A stretch of 14,753 nt of DNA from the NCBI GenBank assembly GCA_045588795.1, contig JAZNEY010000099.1:1-14753 (forward strand). Reading direction: 5' to 3'. This document shows positions 6,856-13,846 of the stretch, piece by piece (within the stretch, counting starts at the first letter, position 1; every line of letters starts with the position of its first letter). Source of the DNA: UMGS1908 sp045588795. Lineage in GTDB: Bacteria; Bacillota; Clostridia; Christensenellales; UBA1242. The translations under genes and the position numbers were made by a program. Under the pieces are notes generated by a model, which did not search any database, had not been told where the DNA came from, and saw only the letters and a list, made by a program, of their open reading frames with translations.

Positions 6856-7409
6856 GTGAAAAGAAAAAGAAAGTTGCAAAAGATGAATCTATCCAAGAAG
6901 AATCTGTCGCAAGCGAAGTTCTTGACATTACGACAATGGCTGAGTTTAATCGAATGAAAGAGGAATTATTCCTTGCCAAAGAGGCAGCCAAAGAAAGTAT
7001 GGAAATGGTAAAGAATTTCAAACTTGATGTTGACAGGATAAAAGAAAGGGCTGAAACTCTTGAAACGCAAATAACAGAAAGGTTAACAATTGAACTTGCG
7101 AAAAAGTTATTTCCAATCCTTGACAACTTTGAAAAGTCATTAGAGCATATTTCTAATGAAAAAGACAAAAAAGGCATTGAGATGATTTACAAGTCAATCA
7201 AAAGAGCGTTAAAAGATATGGGTGTGCACGAGGCAGAAGTAGCCTATGCAGTGTTTGACCCAGAGAAGATGGAGGCAATTGCAACCATTCACACGGATAA
7301 CGAGGACAAACAAGGAATGGTGTGTGAGGTGGTAAAGACCGGATATTTCTACGAGCCATCTGACAGAGTAATAAGATATACACAAGTAGTTGTATATACA
7401 ACAGACTAA
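6852..7409 (+). CDS. grpE: GrpE, nucleotide exchange factor of DnaK
   Basis: GrpE releases ADP from DnaK and so drives its ATPase cycle. The product is 185 residues, typical length. A charged, disordered N-terminus (1-27) is followed by a long coiled coil (about 28-83) for dimerisation, LFPILDNFEKSL (86-97), GIEMIYKSIKRALKDMGV (108-125) and the beta-domain that contacts DnaK: FDPEKMEAI (135-143) and DRVIRYTQVVVY (171-182). Two departures are visible: the usual His of the FDPxxHEA motif is Met140, and the GY...DRVIR loop is two residues longer than in B. subtilis. The start ATG overlaps the hrcA stop by 4 bases, with AAGGAG at 6836-6841 inside hrcA. dnaK follows after an A-rich 40-base gap. 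Confidence 0.96.
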   Translation: MSEKKKKVAKDESIQEESVASEVLDITTMAEFNRMKEELFLAKEAAKESMEMVKNFKLDVDRIKERAETLETQITERLTIELAKKLFPILDNFEKSLEHISNEKDKKGIEMIYKSIKRALKDMGVHEAEVAYAVFDPEKMEAIATIHTDNEDKQGMVCEVVKTGYFYEPSDRVIRYTQVVVYTTD

Positions 7410-7449
7410 AAACATAAAAAATAAAAATAAAAAAGAGGGTAAAAAAATT

Positions 7450-9240
7450 ATGGGAAAAATTATAGGAATTGATTTAGGAACAACAAATTCGTGCGTTGCT
7501 GTTATGGAAGGTGGCGAGCCTGCTGTAATACCTAACGCAGAGGGAAGTCGTACAACTCCATCAGTTGTGGGCTTTTCAAAAGACGGGGAAAGACTTGTTG
7601 GTCAAGTTGCAAAGCGTCAAGCAGTAGCAAACGCAGACAATACAGTTATTTCAATTAAAAGAGATATGGGTTCAGATAAAAAGGTGCACGCAGGTGGCAA
7701 AGATTATAGCCCACAAGAAATTTCATCAATGATTCTTGGAAAACTTAAAGCAGATGCAGAAAAATATCTTGGACAAAAGGTAACACAAGCAGTTATCACA
7801 GTTCCTGCATATTTTACAGACTCACAAAGACAAGCGACAAAAGATGCTGGAAAAATTGCAGGTCTTGAAGTTCTTCGTATAATTAACGAGCCAACAGCCG
7901 CAGCACTTTCATATGGCCTTGATAAACTTGATTCAGCAAGCCAAAAAGTTTTAGTTTATGACCTTGGTGGTGGAACATTTGATATTTCAGTGCTTGAAAT
8001 TTCTGATGGCGTATTCCAAGTTTTAGCAACTGCTGGAAACAACAAACTTGGTGGTGATGACTTTGATGAAAGAATTATGAACTACTTAATTGATGAGTTC
8101 AAAAAGTCAGAGGGCATTGACCTATCAAAAGATAAAATGGCTATGCAAAGATTAAAAGAGGCTTCTGAAAAAACAAAGATTGAACTTTCAGGTTGTTCAA
8201 AGAGCACAGTAAGTTTGCCATTTATCACAGCAGATGCAACAGGTCCAAAGCACCTTGAAATTGACTTAACAAAGGCAAAATTTGAAAGTTTGATTGATGA
8301 CCTTGTAGAAGAGACAATTACTCTAACAAAGAAAGCAATGTCTGATGCGAAACTTGAAAAGAGCGAAATCGCAAAAATCATTATGGTTGGTGGCTCAACA
8401 AGAGTTCCAATGGTAATTGACAAAGTTCGTGATTATCTAGGCAAAGAGCCATTTACTGGAATCAACCCAGATGAATGTGTTGCAATTGGTGCAGCAATTC
8501 AAGGTGGTGTACTTGGCGGAGATGTTAAAGATGTACTACTTCTAGATGTTACACCATTAAGTCTTGGTATTGAGACAATGGGTGGAGTATTTACAAAACT
8601 TATTGAGAGAAATACAACAATTCCAGCAAAGAAATCACAAGTATTTTCAACTGCAACAGATAACCAACCGGGGGTAGATATCCACGTTCTTCAAGGTGAA
8701 AGAGAACTTGCGACATATAACAAAACACTTGGAAGATTTGAACTTACAGGAATTCCACCAGCACCAAGAGGTGTACCTCAAATCGAAGTTACATTTGATA
8801 TTGATGCAAATGGTATTGTTCACGTAAGTGCAAAAGACCTTGGAACAGGAAAGTCGCAAGATATCACAATCACAGCATCAAGCAACTTATCTGATGATGA
8901 AATTGACAAGGCTGTAAAAGAGGCTGAACAATATGCAGAAGAAGATAAGAAGAGAAAAGAAGTTGTTGACACAAAAAATAGCCTAGACCAAATGATTGCT
9001 GGTATTGAAAAGGTTATGAAAGACAGTGGCGACAAACTAAGTGAAGAGGACAAGACAAAACTTACCGGCGAGATGGAAAGTGCAAGAGATGTATACAAAA
9101 ACAGTGATGACATTGAGAAATTAAAAGAGGCACTTGAAAACTTAACAAAGGTTTCAAATGACATCTTTACTAAACTTTATCAAAACGCAAACCCAAATCC
9201 AAATGGAGATGGAACAAACCCAGACGGACAAAATGCGTAA
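7450..9240 (+). CDS. dnaK: DnaK, Hsp70 chaperone
   Basis: This ATP-driven chaperone binds exposed hydrophobic peptides and works with DnaJ and GrpE. The product is 596 residues; the short form without the extra N-domain insert of Gram-negative DnaK is typical of Firmicutes. Visible motifs: IGIDLGTTNSCV (5-16), INEPTAAALSYG (145-156), DLGGGTFDIS (171-180), GGSTRVP (314-320), and the interdomain linker with DVLLLDVTPLSLGIETMGG (361-379). A substrate-binding beta domain and helical lid follow. The C-terminus is an Asn/Pro/Gly-rich tail ending NPDGQNA and lacks the acidic DAEFEE-type tail common in bacterial DnaK. The start at 7450 has AGAGGG at 7434-7439; an in-frame ATG at 7390 lies inside grpE and is rejected. 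Confidence 0.98.
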   Translation: MGKIIGIDLGTTNSCVAVMEGGEPAVIPNAEGSRTTPSVVGFSKDGERLVGQVAKRQAVANADNTVISIKRDMGSDKKVHAGGKDYSPQEISSMILGKLKADAEKYLGQKVTQAVITVPAYFTDSQRQATKDAGKIAGLEVLRIINEPTAAALSYGLDKLDSASQKVLVYDLGGGTFDISVLEISDGVFQVLATAGNNKLGGDDFDERIMNYLIDEFKKSEGIDLSKDKMAMQRLKEASEKTKIELSGCSKSTVSLPFITADATGPKHLEIDLTKAKFESLIDDLVEETITLTKKAMSDAKLEKSEIAKIIMVGGSTRVPMVIDKVRDYLGKEPFTGINPDECVAIGAAIQGGVLGGDVKDVLLLDVTPLSLGIETMGGVFTKLIERNTTIPAKKSQVFSTATDNQPGVDIHVLQGERELATYNKTLGRFELTGIPPAPRGVPQIEVTFDIDANGIVHVSAKDLGTGKSQDITITASSNLSDDEIDKAVKEAEQYAEEDKKRKEVVDTKNSLDQMIAGIEKVMKDSGDKLSEEDKTKLTGEMESARDVYKNSDDIEKLKEALENLTKVSNDIFTKLYQNANPNPNGDGTNPDGQNA

Positions 9241-9266
9241 AGATTGATAAAACAATCAAAAATTAT

Positions 9267-9307
9267 GGGGCAACTGCAACAGGTCTTAGACTATCAGTGG
9301 TTGCCCT
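9267..9307 (+). other. Intercistronic hairpin between dnaK and dnaJ
   Basis: GGGCAAC (9268-9274) pairs with GTTGCCC (9300-9306), extended by wobble pairs on both sides (to 9267/9307 and 9277/9297), enclosing a loop of about 19 bases. No T-run follows, so it is not a full terminator. It may attenuate dnaJ, mark a processing site or stabilise dnaK mRNA. A smaller GATTG/CAATC hairpin lies at 9242-9257. Confidence 0.55.
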
Positions 9308-9333
9308 TAAAATTATAAAAAGGGAAAAAGAAA

Positions 9334-10473
9334 GTGGCAAGTAATAAAAATTATTATGACATATTAGGTGTCTCTAAAAATGCCAGTGATGATGAAATAA
9401 AATCAGCATACAGAAGTCTCGCCAAAAAATATCACCCAGACTTAAATCCGGGAGATGCGAGCTGTGCAGAGAAATTAAAAGAAGTTAACGAGGCATACTC
9501 AGTATTAAGCGACAAGCAAAAGAGGTCAAACTATGACCAGTTTGGGTCGGCTGAGGGTTTTGCTGGTGCATCAGGTGGAGGCTTTGGTGGATTTTCAGAT
9601 TTTGCTGGAAGTTTTGGAGGTTTCAGTGATATATTCAGTGATATGTTTGGTGGAATGTTTGGTGGCGGTGGAGCAAGAAGAAACAGTGGTCCAGCACCAA
9701 TTCAAGGCGCAGACATTGATGTAAAAGTTAATATATCATTTAAAGAAAGTTGCTTTGGAACAAAAAGAACAATCAAGGTAACAAGAAATGAAAGTTGTAG
9801 TCATTGCAAAGGAACAGGTGCAAAAAATGGAACAGAGTTCTCGACTTGCTCATCTTGTAATGGAAGCGGAAAGATAAGGGTTACAAGGTCAACAATTCTT
9901 GGTCAAATGGTAACAGAACAAGCGTGCACCGATTGTGGCGGAAGTGGAAAGAAAGTAAAAGTTAAATGTGATGAGTGCAATGGTAAGGGATACAACAAGA
10001 CAACAAAAGAAATTGAAATCACAATACCGGGTGGAGTCGAGCAAGGTCAAGTCCTATATCTAAGAGGACAAGGCGAGGCGGGAAGAAATGGCGGACCTGC
10101 CGGCGACATAAGGGTTATTTTAACAATAGAGCCAAGCAGGATCTATACAAGGCAAGGTGCAGACCTATTTGTTGAAATGCCAATTCCATTCACACTAGCA
10201 CTAACGGGAGGTGTTGTTGAACTTCCTCTTGTAGATGGTGAAAAATATAAACTTGTGATACCAGAACTGACTCAACCAAACACAGTGCTTACTATCAGAG
10301 GAAAGGGAGCAAAGGTTCTTAACAGGGACAGTTTCGGCTCAATTTATGTTAAACTTATGGTAGAAATGCCAAAGAATTTAAACAAAGAACAAAAACGAAA
10401 AATTGCAGAAATTGCAGAAGATTTTGAAAAAAGGGATTTTCCAAAGTCATACGATTTCACAAAGAAGATATAG
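9334..10473 (+). CDS. dnaJ: DnaJ, Hsp40 co-chaperone of DnaK
   Basis: DnaJ delivers substrates to DnaK and stimulates its ATPase. The product is 379 residues, usual length, type I (all domains present). J domain about 6-70 with HPD at 34-36; Gly/Phe-rich linker about 71-113; zinc-finger region with four CxxCxGxG units, Cys pairs 155/158, 172/175, 198/201 and 212/215; then the C-terminal substrate-binding domains. The start is a GTG at 9334, behind a modest AAAGGG (9319-9324) with 9-base spacing. No ATG in a suitable place gives the full J domain. The weak start and the hairpin before it fit a lower level of DnaJ than DnaK. The gene ends the HrcA operon; prmA/rsmE do not follow. Confidence 0.97.
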   Translation: MASNKNYYDILGVSKNASDDEIKSAYRSLAKKYHPDLNPGDASCAEKLKEVNEAYSVLSDKQKRSNYDQFGSAEGFAGASGGGFGGFSDFAGSFGGFSDIFSDMFGGMFGGGGARRNSGPAPIQGADIDVKVNISFKESCFGTKRTIKVTRNESCSHCKGTGAKNGTEFSTCSSCNGSGKIRVTRSTILGQMVTEQACTDCGGSGKKVKVKCDECNGKGYNKTTKEIEITIPGGVEQGQVLYLRGQGEAGRNGGPAGDIRVILTIEPSRIYTRQGADLFVEMPIPFTLALTGGVVELPLVDGEKYKLVIPELTQPNTVLTIRGKGAKVLNRDSFGSIYVKLMVEMPKNLNKEQKRKIAEIAEDFEKRDFPKSYDFTKKI

Positions 10474-10480
10474 AAAAGAG

Positions 10481-10516
10481 AAAAACCACTTGAAAGCAAT
10501 GTTTCAGGTGGTTTTT
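10481..10516 (+). terminator. Strong intrinsic terminator of the hrcA operon
   Basis: AAAAACCACTTGAAA (10481-10495) pairs over its whole length with TTTCAGGTGGTTTTT (10502-10516), one T-G wobble, 6-base loop, ending in five T. It lies 8 bases after the dnaJ stop. Confidence 0.93.
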
Positions 10517-10520
10517 ATGT

Positions 10521-10549
10521 TCATATTTTTTGTAATATTTTCATAGATT
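10521..10549 (+). promoter_or_regulatory. Candidate sigma-E (mother-cell sporulation) promoter of the spoIIM-like gene
   Basis: TCATATT (10521-10527), 14 bases, CATAGATT (10542-10549). The B. subtilis sigma-E consensus is KMATATT, 14-15 bases, CATACAHT, so the match is 7 of 7 and 7 of 8 with correct spacing. No convincing sigma-A promoter is seen in the same gap (TTGTAA and TAGTAT are only 15 apart). Transcription would begin around 10556, right at the proposed ATG. The assignment is an inference from the Bacillus consensus. Confidence 0.5.
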
Positions 10550-10556
10550 GTAGTAT

Positions 10557-11168
10557 ATGTTTTCAATCTTCAAGCCCCGAGCGGTCAAGCAGTTTATTAT
10601 GTCAAATAAAGGACTTTTTTTGCTTTCGCTATTTTCAGTGTTTCTTGGAATGGTGATAGGTGTTATTATTTGTGTTCACGAAGAGGGTGGGACAATACTT
10701 GCAGTAGAGTCCGCCTCTCTTGAAGATATAATAGTAGGCGATTACAGCACGGGCGAACTCTTTTTTTCATCTTTTAAAAAGATAATGCTTGCGAGTATAA
10801 TTTTATTTGTGTTCAGTCTCACGAAAATCACATCACTATTAAATTATATTTACCTTGCTTATCAAGGAATGCTTGTGTCAATGACTGCAACAAGTCTAAT
10901 TTACTCAAATGCATTAGCGGGAGTGCTAAATACACTTTTATTCACGGCTCCTGTAAACCTTATAAATATGCTTATAATCGCCTACGCCTCATCACTATTT
11001 ATCAAGCGAAGAGAATATGGAAAAGCCTATAAAAAGCCGTTTTTGACCTCATTTGGGGCTTATTCAAGCCAGTTTATAGGCTTGATGTTTGGTATTGTTA
11101 TATCATCACTGATTTATGGTGTAATTTATCCACTTTTACTAAAATCAATTGTAGTTATTAGTTATTAA
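10557..11168 (+). CDS. spoIIM: SpoIIM-like multispanning membrane protein
   Basis: SpoIIM works with SpoIID and SpoIIP in peptidoglycan hydrolysis during engulfment of the forespore; related proteins also occur outside sporulation. The product is 203 residues, near the usual 200-215. Membrane segments are about 19-41, 75-93, 95-115, 120-147 and 168-198, with basic residues (IKRREYGKAYKK, 149-160) in a predicted cytoplasmic loop. The layout (N-terminal segment, extracellular loop, AYQGMLVSMTATSLI and a Pro-Asn motif, APVN at 131-134, like the Pro-Gln-Asn region of SpoIIM) fits the family, but identity is not strong enough by eye to be sure. The ATG at 10557 has no ribosome-binding site; the alternative ATG at 10599 has none either. 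A sigma-E-like promoter upstream supports a sporulation role. Confidence 0.6.
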   Translation: MFSIFKPRAVKQFIMSNKGLFLLSLFSVFLGMVIGVIICVHEEGGTILAVESASLEDIIVGDYSTGELFFSSFKKIMLASIILFVFSLTKITSLLNYIYLAYQGMLVSMTATSLIYSNALAGVLNTLLFTAPVNLINMLIIAYASSLFIKRREYGKAYKKPFLTSFGAYSSQFIGLMFGIVISSLIYGVIYPLLLKSIVVISY

Positions 11169-11183
11169 AATATTTCAATAAAA

Positions 11184-11228
11184 AAATAAAACCATCAATG
11201 GAACTGATGTCCACTGACGGTTTTATTT
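11184..11228. terminator. Bidirectional terminator between convergent genes
   Basis: A long hairpin pairs 11184-11202 with 11210-11228: ten A/T-rich outer pairs including AATAAAACC / GGTTTTATT, TCA/TGA, and TGGA/TCCA, with two A-C mismatches and a 7-base loop. An A-run on the left and a TTTTATTT on the right provide a U-tract for either direction. It serves the spoIIM-like gene and the convergent minus-strand gene, whose stop lies only a few bases beyond. Confidence 0.85.
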
Positions 11229-11232
11229 CGCT

Positions 11233-11541
11233 TTACGCTGATTGGCGTCTCCTCTCGTTAAATTCTGCAAAAACCTTTTTCTTTGCCTCTACATTGTTTG
11301 TTCCAAGGAGTAATGGATAGTTGTCCTTGTTGTAGCGAACTGCAAAAACCATAAGGCTGTTTGGCTTAGCGCTAGGAAAGTCAATCGGAGGTTTAACAAC
11401 GGCATACATTCTTTTGTCGTTTTTGATTAAATCAAGAATGGTGAAAGAATATTTCTTGCCATCTTGACTTTTAAGCATAACATTGTTGTCTTTGCTTGCT
11501 TTGAGTTTCGTAAGAATTTCTCTTTGCTCTCTTTCTTCCAT
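11233..11541 (-). CDS. Small DUF1292-like protein (102 aa), function unknown
   Basis: The product resembles DUF1292 proteins (YrzB-type): a short leader, VMLKSQDGKKYSFTILDLI (21-39) with the typical Asp-Gly turn and F.ILD strand, YAVVKP (46-51), a strand pair LMVFAVRY (63-70), and an end VFAEFNE (90-96). It differs in being basic, while the family is usually acidic. No membrane segment or catalytic motif is visible. The role of this family is not known to me. The ATG at 11541 has AAAGGGGG (GGGGG complement at 11552-11556) with 10-base spacing; a longer reading from 11580 starts before that site and is rejected. It is the only minus-strand gene, standing alone with its own promoter and a structured leader. 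Confidence 0.72.
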   Translation of the reverse strand: MEEREQREILTKLKASKDNNVMLKSQDGKKYSFTILDLIKNDKRMYAVVKPPIDFPSAKPNSLMVFAVRYNKDNYPLLLGTNNVEAKKKVFAEFNERRRQSA

Positions 11542-11565
11542 TGTGTTTTGTCCCCCTTTATAATT

Positions 11566-11609
11566 ACAATAGAGGTGCAAGATATTTCAAAAATCTTGAG
11601 GACTATTGT
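11566..11609 (-). promoter_or_regulatory. Structured 5' leader hairpin of the DUF1292-like gene
   Basis: On the minus strand ACAATAG (11609-11603) pairs with CTATTGT (11572-11566), and inside it CAAGAT (11598-11593) pairs with ATCTTG (11583-11578), separated by a small internal loop. The outer stem can be extended by three more pairs (11563-11565 with 11610-11612). The hairpin covers nearly the whole leader but leaves the ribosome-binding site (11552-11559) free. It could stabilise the mRNA or be a protein-binding or regulatory element. Confidence 0.5.
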
Positions 11610-11615
11610 GATGAA

Positions 11616-11644
11616 AGTATAACATAAAAGTATTGAAAAATCAA
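11616..11644 (-). promoter_or_regulatory. Probable sigma-A promoter of the DUF1292-like gene
   Basis: Read on the minus strand: TTGATT (11644-11639), 17 bases, TATACT (11621-11616), with TGT just before the -10 box (extended -10). Predicted start about 11609. Confidence 0.6.
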
Positions 11645-11713
11645 TATCAAACCAAAATTTAGTTGTTAAAAAATTTATGAGCAAAATCGGTCAATTACAG
11701 GCTTTTGTAAATG

Positions 11714-11746
11714 ACACAAATTGTTGACTAATCAAAGCAATTGTGT
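11714..11746. repeat. Imperfect inverted repeat around the holB -35 box
   Basis: ACACAAATTG (11714-11723) and CAATTGTGT (11738-11746) are complementary apart from one extra A. They flank the -35 box of the holB promoter, so the repeat could be an operator. No known regulator motif is recognised. Confidence 0.35.
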
Positions 11747-11752
11747 TAATAT
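11724..11752 (+). promoter_or_regulatory. Sigma-A promoter of the holB unit
   Basis: TTGACT (11724-11729), 17-base spacer, TAATAT (11747-11752) with TGT extended -10 (11744-11746). Transcription start is expected near 11759, about 24 bases before the holB ATG. Confidence 0.75.
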
Positions 11753-11782
11753 AGTCTTGCTGGGGAAAGGGCAATAATAGTT

Positions 11783-12763
11783 ATGATTAAAGATTATATA
11801 AAGGCAAGTAAAAGTTTTATTAATTTACAAAACGACAACAAAAAGGACAAGATGCCACATGCGGTTATGCTAATATCAAGCGACCGTGTGTATTCAAAAC
11901 ATTATGCAATTGAGTTGTCGAAGTCTTTGCTTTGCGAAAACAAAAAAGATGGCAATTATTGCGGAGAGTGCAATGTGTGCCAAAATATTGAAAAGGGTGT
12001 TCACCCAGATGTTATTTCATTTGGAATGGAAGAAACTATCACAAGTGAAGATGCGAAGAAAATAATTGAAAGCACAATAATTGGACCATACTCAGCCGAG
12101 AAAAAGGTATATGTGCTATACAATTATGATGAGGTAAATAAAACAGTTGAAAATAAACTTTTGAAAACACTTGAAGAGCCACCAGCATATTGCGTGTTTA
12201 TTTTGCTCGTAAAAAATACAACAAGACTTTTGCAAACGACACTCAGCAGAACAAGAAAAATATATATTGAGGGGCTTTCGACAGAGGCACTTACAAAGAT
12301 ATTAAAAAAGCAGAATGTAGATGATGCAGAACTTGTGGCTGTACAATCTTGTGGAAGTTTGGAGCGTGCTGAGATTTATTCAAAGAACAATGACGCAAAA
12401 GAAATAATGCAATTTGTTTGTAATTGTTTAGTGAATATGAACGATACAACATCAATTGTTGATTATGCTTTAAAGTTTGAGTCTTTCAGTTTGCAGTTTG
12501 ATGATGTGATAAATACATTTGCTATGGTTGTATTTGATGCGCTCAAATTTAAAGTGGGTGCAGAGAATTTGATTGATAATAAAATCAGCAAAAAAGAAAT
12601 TGTGCAGGTTGCTGGAAGTACAACAATAACAGCGCTTACAAAAATAATTGAGGCAACATACAAAGCAAAAGAAATGAAAGAGGCGAATGTAATAATTCCA
12701 AATATAATTGACCAATTTTTATTAAAAATTGTGGAGGTGAAATTAAAATGCAGGAAGAGATAG
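11783..12763 (+). CDS. holB: DNA polymerase III delta-prime subunit (clamp loader)
   Basis: HolB is the non-ATPase subunit of the clamp loader that places the sliding clamp on primed DNA. The product is 326 residues, typical. The zinc module is exactly C51-x8-C60-x2-C63-x2-C66, followed by HPDV. A Walker A motif is missing, as expected for delta-prime. LLKTLEEPP (126-134) is the family signature. The SRC motif that supplies the arginine finger reads SRT (155-157), so the Arg is kept but the Cys is not. Helical collar domain to the end. The ATG at 11783 follows GGGGAAAGGG (11762-11771). Its stop overlaps the ricT start by 16 bases, so the two are translationally linked. The holB-ricT pair is standard in Firmicutes. 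Confidence 0.93.
   Translation: MIKDYIKASKSFINLQNDNKKDKMPHAVMLISSDRVYSKHYAIELSKSLLCENKKDGNYCGECNVCQNIEKGVHPDVISFGMEETITSEDAKKIIESTIIGPYSAEKKVYVLYNYDEVNKTVENKLLKTLEEPPAYCVFILLVKNTTRLLQTTLSRTRKIYIEGLSTEALTKILKKQNVDDAELVAVQSCGSLERAEIYSKNNDAKEIMQFVCNCLVNMNDTTSIVDYALKFESFSLQFDDVINTFAMVVFDALKFKVGAENLIDNKISKKEIVQVAGSTTITALTKIIEATYKAKEMKEANVIIPNIIDQFLLKIVEVKLKCRKR
12733..12740 (+). promoter_or_regulatory. Perfect ribosome-binding site of ricT inside holB
   Basis: GGAGGTGA matches the 16S rRNA anti-Shine-Dalgarno fully, 7 bases before the ricT ATG at 12748, within the last codons of holB. It decides the ricT start and favours strong initiation in spite of the overlap. Confidence 0.85.
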
Positions 12764-13845
12764 CGGTAGTTGGTATAAAATACAAAAAAAGTTCAAAAGT
12801 ATATTATTTTAATCCAAGGCACTTAGAACTTAAAGTGGGAACAGAGGTCTTAGTTGATACAGTCAATGGTCTTGCTGTGGGTTCAGTTGCTATGGAAAAG
12901 AAATATGTGATAAAAAAAGAGATAGAAGAGCCTCTTAAAAATGTAGTAAGAGTTCTAACAGAAAAAGACAAAGCTCAAATTGAAAAGTGCAAGAAAAGAG
13001 CAAAAGATAGTTACCCAATTGTAGAAGAGAAAATTAAAGCACTTAATCTTACAATGAATTTAACAGACATTGAGTACAACTTTGAAGAGACAAAGGTAAC
13101 AATATCGTACACAAGTGATGAAAGAGTTGATTTTAGAGAATTATTAAAAGTGCTTGCAAGCACATTAAGGGTGAAGATAGAACTAAGGCAAATCAGTACA
13201 AGAGAAGAGGTCAAGAGTGTTGGAGCACTTGGGCTTTGTGGCAGAGAATGTTGTTGCACCAAGTTTTTAAATGAGCCAGCTCACGTAGTTGTAAAAATGG
13301 CAAAGGTGCAAAATCTTTCAATGTCGCCAACCAAAACTGGTGGTGCGTGTGGCAGAATGATGTGTTGCTTATCCTACGAAGAGCCTTTTTATAAAGAGAT
13401 GCAAGAAAAAATGCCAAAAGTTGGCTCAAAAATCAAAACCCCCGATGGTGAAGGAGTTGTCCAATACAACAATCTTTTAAAAGGAATTGTAACGGTAAAA
13501 GTTTTTCAAAGTGAGGACAACTACAAGGTGCAAGATTTTAGTCTAGTAGAACTTGGTATTGAAAAACAAGAAGAAAAACCAGAAGAAATAAAAGTGAGCA
13601 CAGAAACAAAAGAAGAACAAATAAAAGATAGCTCAAAAAAAGTTGCAACAAACGAAACAAAAGTATATAATGATAATGTTGATAAAAATGTGAAACTTGA
13701 AAACCAAAATGTAAGAGATGAGCAAAAATCTGAAAAGGCAAAAGAGAAGCATTTTGACAAGAAAAAGCATTTTAATCACGGTGGGTTTAAAAAGAAAAAA
13801 TTTACCCATTATAAAAACAACAAAGATAAAAAAGGAGACAATTAA
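12748..13845 (+). CDS. ricT: PSP1-domain protein RicT (YaaT), stage 0 sporulation/RNA maturation factor
   Basis: In B. subtilis, RicT with RicA (YmcA) and RicF (YlbF) forms an Fe-S complex that helps RNase Y mature certain mRNAs and affects sporulation, competence and biofilm formation. The product is 365 residues, longer than the roughly 275 of B. subtilis YaaT. The PSP1 core fills about 1-270 and carries cysteines C164, C168-170, C201, C206 and C207 in LCGRECCCTKF and ACGRMMCCLSYEEPF, the probable cluster ligands. From about 271 the protein becomes a Lys/Glu/Asn-rich low-complexity tail ending in a His/Lys-rich basic patch, probably disordered. It overlaps holB by 16 bases and is followed one base after its stop by a ferredoxin gene; the yabA found here in Bacillus is absent. 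Confidence 0.92.
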   Translation: MQEEIAVVGIKYKKSSKVYYFNPRHLELKVGTEVLVDTVNGLAVGSVAMEKKYVIKKEIEEPLKNVVRVLTEKDKAQIEKCKKRAKDSYPIVEEKIKALNLTMNLTDIEYNFEETKVTISYTSDERVDFRELLKVLASTLRVKIELRQISTREEVKSVGALGLCGRECCCTKFLNEPAHVVVKMAKVQNLSMSPTKTGGACGRMMCCLSYEEPFYKEMQEKMPKVGSKIKTPDGEGVVQYNNLLKGIVTVKVFQSEDNYKVQDFSLVELGIEKQEEKPEEIKVSTETKEEQIKDSSKKVATNETKVYNDNVDKNVKLENQNVRDEQKSEKAKEKHFDKKKHFNHGGFKKKKFTHYKNNKDKKGDN

Positions 13846-13846
13846 A

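Noticed and set aside
6773..7177. 134-codon minus-strand open frame over hrcA/grpE
   Set aside because: It mirrors charged coiled-coil codons of grpE, giving Ser/Phe-rich nonsense; no start signals.
8820..9164. 114-codon minus-strand open frame over dnaK
   Set aside because: Shadow of the Lys/Glu/Asp-rich DnaK lid; Ser/Phe-rich and without ribosome-binding site.
9533..9724. Second-frame 63-codon open frame inside dnaJ
   Set aside because: It is an out-of-frame reading of the Gly/Phe-rich linker with no ribosome-binding site or independent coding signs.
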